From Pogona vitticeps (lineage: Eukaryota; Chordata; Lepidosauria; Squamata; Agamidae), in the NCBI RefSeq assembly GCF_051106095.1, contig NC_135783.1:306281322-306345321 (forward strand): DNA of 64,000 nt, written 5' to 3'. This document shows, one piece after another, positions 55,954-64,000 of the stretch. The stretch's first letter is position 1. Every line of letters begins with the position of its first letter. Below the pieces are notes generated by a model. That model saw only the letters and a list, made by a program, of their open reading frames with translations, was not told the origin of the DNA and did no database searches. The position numbers and the translations under genes were made by a program.

Positions 55954-56184
55954 GGCAACAACTTCCAGCAAGGACAAGGGCCACTTGCATGGGATAGTTT
56001 TATTGTTTCTCCTCAACTTTTTGACAAGATAACTTCGAAATTCAACATGATAAACAAATGTTTCTCCTTTCCAAAAACATAGGTTTTTCAGAAAGGGTCT
56101 TTTTTTTGGGGGGGGAGGGATGGAATAATACCAAAACACAAGATGGAATGATACTAAAACACATGGTTGTTTAGTGTTTATGTC

Positions 56185-56355
56185 ACACTAGACTAGGTCC
56201 ACTGAACAGTGGAATTTGGTAAATCAAATTGAACACAGGTTCAATTTATTCAGATGGACCTTTGCAACTTACTGTACTGTATGTACAGAAGAGTTGATTC
56301 AGCAACTCCATGCTGATTCACTGGCCTACACTGGTAAAACATATTGTACTAAGCA
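56185..56355. repeat. Copy of the TGATTCA hairpin MITE family
   Basis: CACACTAGACTAGGTCCACT and the inverted right part CTGATTCACTGGCCTACACT then TACTAAGCAATGGGATTTTG match the arms at 3738-4335. It overlaps the probable distal end of the SPRED1 3' UTR. Confidence 0.55.
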
Positions 56356-58387
56356 ATGGGATTTTGGCTACAGAATATTAAATTTAACATAACAGATTTT
56401 TGTTCTGCAGCATATATAGCAAATTCACTTTGCCACACAATGTTAATACTTCATAATTTTGAAAAGTACCCTCCCATAAGTATTTTCCTCAACTCCTTCC
56501 CCAAGAAGCCATAATAAAGGAAACAAAAAAACCTGTGACAGCTTCCTGTTTAATTTCATGATTGTTTTAATCAGGTAATTTCAGGAAACAGTGAAACTTA
56601 AAACTGTTGTATGATATTATCCAGTATGTCAACTTACAAAGGGTATGAGAACAAAACAGTTAAACTTGTATGCATATTTACATTATGTACTCAAGGTAAC
56701 CAGCTATATTCATATACATAGAAAGAAATACGTCTAAGCATGGAATTAAAACTAAAACCTACAATCTTTAGTAGAGAGTTATAACAATTAAAATTTTCAT
56801 GGAAATAATATACAAGTGAGGCACTTTTTGAGGTCAATAGGGGGGAAAGCAAATGGCACTAAGCAAAGTAAAGGGCAATTGCCACAAAGAAAAGATATTT
56901 AACCTATATACAGGTTACGCTGCAGCTCCCAATATCAAGTTCCCCTCTCCTTTTGGCCTTTTTCAATTCTCAGAGTTAGCCACAACTATTGCAATCAAGC
57001 TTTCAAGGAGGAAAATGCCATTTAATACTATTCAAACACTGCTTAATCAGTGCACCAAAAAGCATAGGTTTTAACCAAGCTGTAGATCTTAACAGTACTA
57101 ATTGGACTATGAAATCATTTCTTTTATTCTTCTTTCACATGAGCATATGTACCACTGTCACTTCACATACAGTGTCTTATATTTGCTTGAGAATAAAATG
57201 CTAACAAAAACAATCTGCATTATTTACATGGGAACATAAGGTCTTCCTCAATGTTCACAAGGAAAAGAATACCCAACAAAGGGTTAAGAAGAAGAAAAAT
57301 GGGAATGTTAAGTTCCAGCATGTAAAGTGTGTATGTGTATTCAAAACAGCTGTTATATGACTCTTAGAAAGGTCAAGAGGGAAGGTGGCAGAGTCCACTC
57401 CATCCTGGGCTCTAGATCAATGTTTCTCAGTCTTTTTGTACTTCAGCTCCATTTACTGTATTTTCAGATCACTGCGGCAGGAATGATCTGTTGTTCCACA
57501 AGTGGGAATGAAGGTACTATTTAGATAATCAAATAGCTGTTTATAAAGATGCATTCATCCATTCATTTGATTTGGATAATGGAATAAGATTTCTCTAGCT
57601 CTTTCAAAAATCACACACAGAAGAATATCATAAAAACAAAGCAACAGTTCTTTCTGAGCTCCCTGGTTCCCAAATCACACAAAGTAGCCAATATTCCTAT
57701 GATTCCTGAACCTCACCTACTTCAAGTTCTTACAGCTTCAAACTAAATTTCAAATTTGACCCATTAAAGGCCTTAATAAACAATTGGTTTGCATATTTTT
57801 ACCCGAATAGACTATTTTAAATTGATTTTGTGCATCAGTAAACAAATACAGCAGTTTTAGGCAGTTGTGCTGGGTGCACAAAATAATTTGAACTTTGAAG
57901 CACAAAGCCATAACTGCAAGACAGTAAATGTGTTTAAAATGAAACTTAACAATACTTTCATTTTAGCTTGAAATACTTGTGTTTCACCATTACACAATAC
58001 TCAGGATAGCTCATTTAATATTGGATTTCCAACATAACACACTTGTTTATAATTCAGTGGAAAGAATTGTGTATAAAACTTACCCAAATAGTAAAAAGAA
58101 AGGGTTTTTACTTCCTTCCCCTCTGAACTAAATTTGTAACCAAATACCAGAACAGAATGTAGCTTAAATTTATGTTGGCTACACTTTGGGTTATCCCTTA
58201 TGATCAGATTGGGTGGACATTAGATTTCCAGGTTCTATTTTATTTTATTTTGCTAGCTTAATATCCAATTGTCACAAATAAAACCTGAATCCAACTGTTA
58301 GCCTCAACTATAGTGGACTCTGAAAATCAATGGAATCTTGGTTAAGTCAATATTTATTTACATAATGATCACTGAGTTATTTACACA

Positions 58388-58482
58388 TAAAATGTTATGT
58401 TCTAATAACAGATTAGACAATTATACCTGTGCTTAACAAAACATTGGCCATTCAAGACTACCGTAATTAGTATTTCAAAAGT
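58388..58482. repeat. Internal 3' UTR repeat, copy A
   Basis: It shares AATGTTATGTT, TTAGACAATTATAC, TGTGCTTAACAAAA and TCAAGACTAC with 61066-61165 in the same order and spacing. Both copies lie in the SPRED1 3' UTR. Confidence 0.7.
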
Positions 58483-60285
58483 CACTGATTCAATGGGACT
58501 ATTCCAGCAATTAGATTTTCACCAAAATTAAGAAACAAGGTGCTATTGAGAACAAGTTCAGCTGAGGAAATCTTTTTAGTATCTGAGCTGGAAGTTGCAA
58601 AATTGCACACAATATAAGTTTATGATGTTTCCCACAAACTTTCTTGACTAATTTAGGAAGGGTAAAAGTCTTGTTATCATTTGGAGAAGAAAGCCATACT
58701 CATCTACTGCAAATCATGATTTAATTTCTGCCCACCACTGCTGGATGGCATAAACAAATGTCTGAAGTGTGTTAGTCAAGATTTCTAAATCATGTCCGTC
58801 CAGCAGATGGTGCTAAAGTCTTAAACTGGCCTGCTTGTGAGACCTAGCCCATTGATGCCCACATTGAAGATTCCTTACACTGGAAATGGAACAGCCTGTG
58901 GCAATTTCTTCTACATAAATTCATAGGTAAGGTATTCTGTCACAGTACCTCTTAAAATATATATTGAATTTATCTGTGTTACAGTCAATCTTAATCTGCT
59001 TTAGTTTTTAATTTCAGAAAAGAATGGAATTAAATATAAAATACTGCTAGAAGCCAATTTGGAAATACACATATTTAATCTCACTGAAATCTGAGATTAA
59101 AACAAACTTAAATTCCATGGAAGAACATGCCCAGATATAAGAATTAGTGGTTTGAATAGTAAAGATCCTATGGTCTATTTAAGGGGGAAGAGGCCATATC
59201 ACATCCCAAGTTTAATGCCTCGTATTTCCATGAACACCCAACTACTACCAGAAAATCTCAGGTAGCAAAGTTGGGAAAGACCTCTGTTTAGAATCTTGGA
59301 AAGCCTGTGTAGGACCACTTAGTACTGAACAGCCAATGCTGGGATAGATGCACCAGTCTGTAACAAGGTAGTTTTGTATATTCACTAGACATGCGAGTTG
59401 CCCACAGTTAGTTAAGTTATCCTCCTAAAACACACAAGTAAACTGGTACACAAATGCAGGCATGTGGCTGACATCACACAAGCCACATAATCAGATATTG
59501 AACCAACATAATTATTTCAAACTAGTTCAGTGGAAACCTCCCCCATCATACCCTAGTATCCATATTAATTTGCATTTAAAAACAAAACAAAATAGGAATA
59601 ATATTTATTCAAGAGTAAAGGATAGTTAATGTTTAGCAGCAAAGTGATTAAATACACATCAAAAATAGCAATGTACACATTCAGGAAAAATATTAAAGCA
59701 TATAGGTTTTAATAGGAAATACGCTACAGGAACCAGGAATTGCACTATGTGGATTAGTGCTCTTAAAGAAATGGTTAGACTTGCTTCTTCTCATAGTATG
59801 TACATACATATGTGTGTGCACACGTGCACACATACACATGTACAAACACATGTTTCAAAGGACTTTTCTGTACAGCCAGCAAGTTCTTTTCTTGGGTTAC
59901 CATGCTATATTTTTAATTAAAAGTAGAAGGTTTTAATAATTGCTATTCACAAGATGCAATTCCCACATCACCAAATGGAACGCAGGTTATTTCTGTTTCT
60001 TTTGTATTTGCTTTTCTTCCTGGGGGTAGGTGGGATGTTAACAGTCTATCTAGGCAACCAAGTTTAACTGAATATGTGAAGCATGAAAATTATTTCAAGT
60101 AGCAGCTTTCAAATACAATATAAACAATAAAAACAAAGGACTGCTGCTACAGTGTCATATTTGCTGATATAGGTTTTCCATTCAGGGCTTTTTAAAAGTA
60201 CAAAACTAGAAAGAAGCTCTTTAACTTCTATACTTATCAATATATTTGTCTTCTTTTCAATGTGAAATAATACTTCAAGATGATC

Positions 60286-60367
60286 TATATACACAATGTC
60301 AGTTCAAGCTGTCATATAAATATAAATGTTTTCTTTAAAAAAGTATTTACAGATAGTGTTATATACA
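60286..60367 (-). promoter_or_regulatory. SPRED1: Cluster of three Pumilio-type UGUANAUA motifs
   Basis: On the transcribed strand, matches to UGUANAUA lie at 60293-60286, 60351-60344 and 60367-60360. Others in the same UTR are at 56280-56287, 56905-56912, 57221-57228, 58355-58362, 58378-58385 and 59797-59804. Pumilio proteins bind this octamer and repress or destabilise mRNAs. Binding here is inferred from motif only. Confidence 0.45.
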
Positions 60368-61065
60368 GTTGTTCAGTTTGATACCTGGGCTCTGGAAAAG
60401 GGTGGTGTGGAGTGGGGATTTCTAACGCTGAACCTAGTCTTAAGAATAAAATAAAACCAATACATATTTTAGCAGAAATGAATGTGTAGAAATTAAAAAA
60501 GATAGTGTAATATTACGTTAATAGTAAAGCACATTAATAAGTATTTTATTCCCTTCCCTTCCACTCATTAACATCCTTTAATGAATGACTGGTCCACTGC
60601 TTTAGAGAGTTTTATTAATAAAGTCTGTATGGTTAGCTATATGGTTATATCATGTAACGAATGACATTTAGGAATTCCTCAAAGCTGGTATTTAAAACAC
60701 ACAGCCAAATATTAAGTTAAACATTCATCATTAATATGCTAACAACAACTGAAATACGAGAAACTCATTTTCATTCATAAGAAATTAACTTGGGCTTTTT
60801 TTCTTTACTTGGACTACAGTCTGTCAAACAGAATATACTTTGCTACATGAATAAAATTAAATTAATGGAAACATTATTTGCTCCCTTAGAAGACTGAAGA
60901 AATAAGGGCTACCAAACTGAACAGGATGATAAATACCTATGTTGCAACAATTATCTTGTGGTAATTTTCCTTCCCAAGCATTTGTCATCAACATTTTTGG
61001 AAGGAAACTCAAGAATGAAAAAAAAGTCATTACACTGAAACCAAAGTCATTTGTATATAAAAATA

Positions 61066-61165
61066 AATGTTATGTTTTCATAGGAGCATTAGACAATTAT
61101 ACATGTGCTTAACAAAAACACTGGTCACTCAAGACTACAATAATTAATATTTTAAAAGATTTCAG
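61066..61165. repeat. Internal 3' UTR repeat, copy B
   Basis: It is the partner of 58388-58482, about 80-85% alike by eye and in the same orientation, 2.68 kb apart. Confidence 0.7.
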
Positions 61166-61375
61166 ATTACTAGAATGTACAGAGGAACTCAATACAAAAT
61201 GTAATCAACGGGTAACAAGTCTGAAAGTATTGATTTGTCCATTTTGAAGAGAACTACTACGTCAACTAGTTAAATATTCAGAAATACTACCATGGAATGT
61301 GACTGGTAACATGGTCCAAAATTGCTTTGCAACTGGAAAGGAGAAGGAAGATTTAATAATTCGTACCATATATAG

Positions 61376-61562
61376 TCAGTGTGGTGAAGTGGACAGAATG
61401 ATGGACTAGGACTCAGGAGGCTTGGGTACAAATTCCCCCCTTAACCAATGGAAACCCATTAGGGGTGTGGAACTGGTAGAATCACTCCTTAAATATCTCT
61501 TACCTAGAAAGCCCTATTAGGGTCACTATAAGTTGGTTCCGATTTGACGGCACGTAACAGCT
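61376..61562 (+). mobile_element. tRNA-derived SINE within the SPRED1 3' UTR
   Basis: The head GTGGTGAAGTGGACAGAATG, GGGTACAAATTCCCC (B-box region) and the body end CACTATAAGTTGGTTCCGAT, then TTGACGGCAC mark a MIR-like SINE. It is antisense to the gene. Confidence 0.75.
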
Positions 61563-62080
61563 ATATACTTAGTTAAATATAAACATTTGTTATTTTTACA
61601 TAAATTTGCCTCCAAAAGCTATTTATAAGCAAGTTAGTTGCACTTTAAATCAGTGTAACTTCTTGCAGTTGCCAAGTTATTCACTTTCTTTAGTTATAAA
61701 TCAGCTCTCACTAGTACAGTTTTAGTTATATTTCCCACCAAAAAGATTATTTCAAAAAGCCTCCCACCACCTAAATTATAAAATGTACAAATTGCTGAAG
61801 TTGATCCCTTATAGTATGGACTGTGGTTCATACTAATTTTAACCGCCAATCATAAGAAAATGCTTTCCTTTTCACCAGAACTTCTTTGCAACTTGCACCA
61901 CGCACTTAAAAGCAGATCATCAGGTGCGGCAAGCCTTCACAACGCAGCAAGTTTGGAGGCGTCTTCCACAGCAGACCTTTCATGTATGAGAGGTTTCCCT
62001 TCTGCTTGCCAGACGCTTCTACAAATTAGGTATTTCCCCAAAACAAAGACTTGTCAGCCCAAATTAGGCACCAGACTACT

Positions 62081-62740
62081 TCATCCTGCAGCTTTATGCT
62101 TTCCTCCACAGCATCCACAGAGCTCACCGCAGTGGTGGCATGCTCTCAAGGGGAGGTAGCAGCACATACAAGGTGCAATGAATGACAATGTGACAAGAGC
62201 TAGCCATCGTAAGCAGAACTTGTCATCGCTAGTGTCGCAGGAGCAGGGGTCAGAGAAATCTCCCTCTGAGTCTGACATGCAGTGATACAGCATGCTTTCA
62301 GCACAAAGCATGCAACTAACTTGATATATGCATCTCCTAATTGGGTCTGGTGCATCCTGGCATTTGCCCCGGCCATTTTCTTCATGATTAAATCTTTCTT
62401 GGCAGTATACACAACGAGAGCGTTCCCCATCTTCTTTCCTTCTTTTTGATTTTTTTAACTTGAATGATGATGGCTGTGTTTTAAGTACCACAGAACCTTT
62501 TGAATCTTTAAGAGAATTCAACTTAGTCCCATCTCCAGAGGGGGAGAGATAGTCTGATTTTTTATGGTCTGTCTTAGGATACTGCAGCGAGGAATCTGCT
62601 TCATCTCTATCCAAGTCATTTTTCCACATGTCTGGATGCCTATAGTCTGCATAGCGTCGTATTAAAATTTCACGAGGGTTTATTCGAACAATTTCTTCCT
62701 CATCCTGAAAACTGACATTCCTGATCGGTTTGGGGGGTAT
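62081..62740 (-). CDS. SPRED1: SPRED1 last coding exon (KIT-binding region and Sprouty domain)
   Basis: SPRED1 recruits neurofibromin to the plasma membrane and so blocks RAS-RAF-MAPK signalling; loss in humans causes Legius syndrome. This terminal exon has a CTCATTTTCAG acceptor just above 62740 and encodes 219 residues plus a stop at 62083-62081, about half of the usual ~444-residue protein. Residues 1-60 contain [20 protein letters not shown], matching the KIT-binding domain. A basic Ser-rich linker ([16 protein letters not shown]) follows. From residue 110 the Cys-rich Sprouty domain reads [50 protein letters not shown] and ends [12 protein letters not shown]. This domain is palmitoylated and membrane-targeting in the family. 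The N-terminal EVH1 domain lies in exons to the right of the window. The exon is intact and strongly conserved. Confidence 0.98.
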   Translation of the reverse strand: MPPKPIRNVSFQDEEEIVRINPREILIRRYADYRHPDMWKNDLDRDEADSSLQYPKTDHKKSDYLSPSGDGTKLNSLKDSKGSVVLKTQPSSFKLKKSKRRKEDGERSRCVYCQERFNHEENGRGKCQDAPDPIRRCIYQVSCMLCAESMLYHCMSDSEGDFSDPCSCDTSDDKFCLRWLALVTLSFIAPCMCCYLPLRACHHCGELCGCCGGKHKAAG

Positions 62741-64000
62741 CTGAAAATGAGAGAAGTAATTCGTGTTACATGGAAGTGCAACTAGAGATCTCAACATAAG
62801 TTTCTGATTCACTACTTCAAATAAACTATCAAATCATACATTTTATTGTTCAAAGGGTACATCTTTGTTTTAAATGAATTTTAAAATTCTGCAGAGTTTG
62901 TGACAAAGGTGTTTAAGAAGTGCTTTTTCCCACCTAGTGTTTACCAGGAACCATAGACGTTTAAGCATTATATACAAGATTATTTACAAGGGAATCAACT
63001 CCCTATTTTCACATTCCATGTGGTGCAAGATGCACAAAAAGGAGAGAAGAGCAATCAACAATTGAAGGTACAACACTAAATCCACATTCATGAAAACCAT
63101 CAGACAGGAATAAATCCACATAGAAAGTGAATTTTTGAGGATGCTTTGAAACTTTTTAATACAGTCTTTGAGTACTTCTAGATGACTGGGTAAAGTCATT
63201 TAGAAGTACCATCTAGAAGTTTCTGCACAGCAACTGTGACAGAATTCTACTATTTTAAGTACCATCAAATCTACCCTAAAGAATTATGGAATTTGTAGTT
63301 TGGTGAAGACCTTAGAATTCTATGCCAGAGACCTCTAGTGCCCTCCCCTGAACTACAGGAGACAATTCTAAGTACCTTGGCAAACTATAATTCCCAAGAT
63401 TCCTTAAGCTGGGGCCTTGATACTTAATGTTGCATCAAACTGATGCAACTGTGTAGTCAATAAACTTTTGGACTGAAAGGTAATTAATGACATGCGGTGT
63501 TGCTTCCCTTCTAATATTAAGACTGTGGAAACAACAGAAGGTTCCTCAAGGTAACACTAGGATGGTTGAAGATGAACAAGCTTGTTTGGATGTATATAAA
63601 ATCAGGGATGTCAGTGAAAAAATGGATTTTAACTCTCAAGTCTGCATTAAAATGCATAGTGGGGTTTGTAAAACAAGATCAAGCCTCCTGAAATCGTTCA
63701 GAAGTAATTAGTTCTTAAATGTAGGTGAGATTAATCAGTTGGCTTCCAATGACCAAAAGGAAGAAAGAAGGAGCAGAGATGAGAACCTTGAGCAATTCTT
63801 GCTTATGAAATCTTGGCAATAGCTGAACCTTTAAAAGCATGAATTTTAAATGAAATTGCAAAGTAGATAAGGTATGTTGCAGGCACAGAAACAAAAACCA
63901 CTCAATTCTAAATAATCTCAAACTGCTTTTTGAAGGAGCAGTCCTTGATTACTGAAGTACTTGCTTAATAAATACATTAGCACTTGTGGTGGGAACTTGT
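62741..64000. other. SPRED1 last intron (partial) with a MITE-like palindrome
   Basis: No further SPRED1 exon is visible. At about 63275-63410, GAATTATGGAATTTGTAGTT pairs with AACTATAATTCCCAAGATTC as the arms of an old hAT-type MITE. Confidence 0.6.

Larger units (their letters stand above)
56245..62080 (-). other. SPRED1: SPRED1 3' UTR (long; distal end uncertain)
   Basis: Below the stop codon, about 5.5 kb is AT-rich and nearly free of recognisable repeats, in contrast to the region left of 56 kb. A 3' UTR of this size is known for vertebrate SPRED1. Minus-strand AATAAA signals occur at 57128-57123, 56250-56245 and 56002-55997, with further internal ones near 59.6, 60.5 and 60.6 kb, so several polyadenylation sites are possible. 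Many UGUANAUA (Pumilio-type) motifs lie within it, as does one SINE at 61376-61562. Confidence 0.7.

Overview
The window is vertebrate nuclear DNA, almost certainly from a squamate reptile and probably a lizard. Four RTE-BovB LINE copies, a Sauria-type SINE with the BovB-like tail, other tRNA-derived squamate SINEs, L2 and CR1 LINEs, many hAT and Tigger-like MITEs, a Tc1 element and a DIRS fossil together give this signature. Nothing looks bacterial or plasmid-borne. The species cannot be fixed from the sequence alone.

Two host genes are present, both on the minus strand. Exons 1-7 of FAM98B (subunit of the tRNA-ligase complex) lie between 14.53 kb and 0.85 kb. All splice junctions read in frame, and the 3'-most exon with the Gly-rich tail lies beyond the left edge. 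The last coding exon of SPRED1 (RAS/MAPK inhibitor) lies at 62.74-62.08 kb, followed by a long repeat-poor 3' UTR reaching to about 56-57 kb. SPRED1 upstream of FAM98B on the same strand is the order known on human 15q14, so this is conserved synteny. The two genes share no operon-like logic.

Layout from low to high coordinates: 0-14.5 kb is FAM98B with repeats in its introns (L2, BovB, two Tigger-like elements, a hAT element, two SINEs). 14.5-14.7 kb is the CpG-rich FAM98B promoter. 14.7-56 kb is gene-free and filled with layered mobile elements: BovB fragments, an exceptional 2.1 kb GC-rich palindromic Tigger-like element at 18.7-20.8 kb, an LTR-like fossil near 21.5 kb, an L2 split by two abutting Tigger-like elements at 24.4-26.6 kb, a Tc1 transposon at 33.0-34.6 kb, and a DIRS fossil at 47.4-55.3 kb that carries an L2 and a doubly nested hAT. 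56-62 kb is the SPRED1 3' UTR, and 62.7-64 kb is SPRED1 intron.

I found no new gene system. The most unusual feature is the family of TA-flanked elements with CAGTGGTGCC ends whose interiors are stacked palindromes. The largest copy holds an ~80-bp array of 7 units followed by an ~179-bp array of 6 units, both made of inverted repeats. Second is an apparent excess of Pumilio-type UGUANAUA motifs in the SPRED1 3' UTR. Boundaries were read by eye, and repeat family names are from memory of the families rather than from a search.
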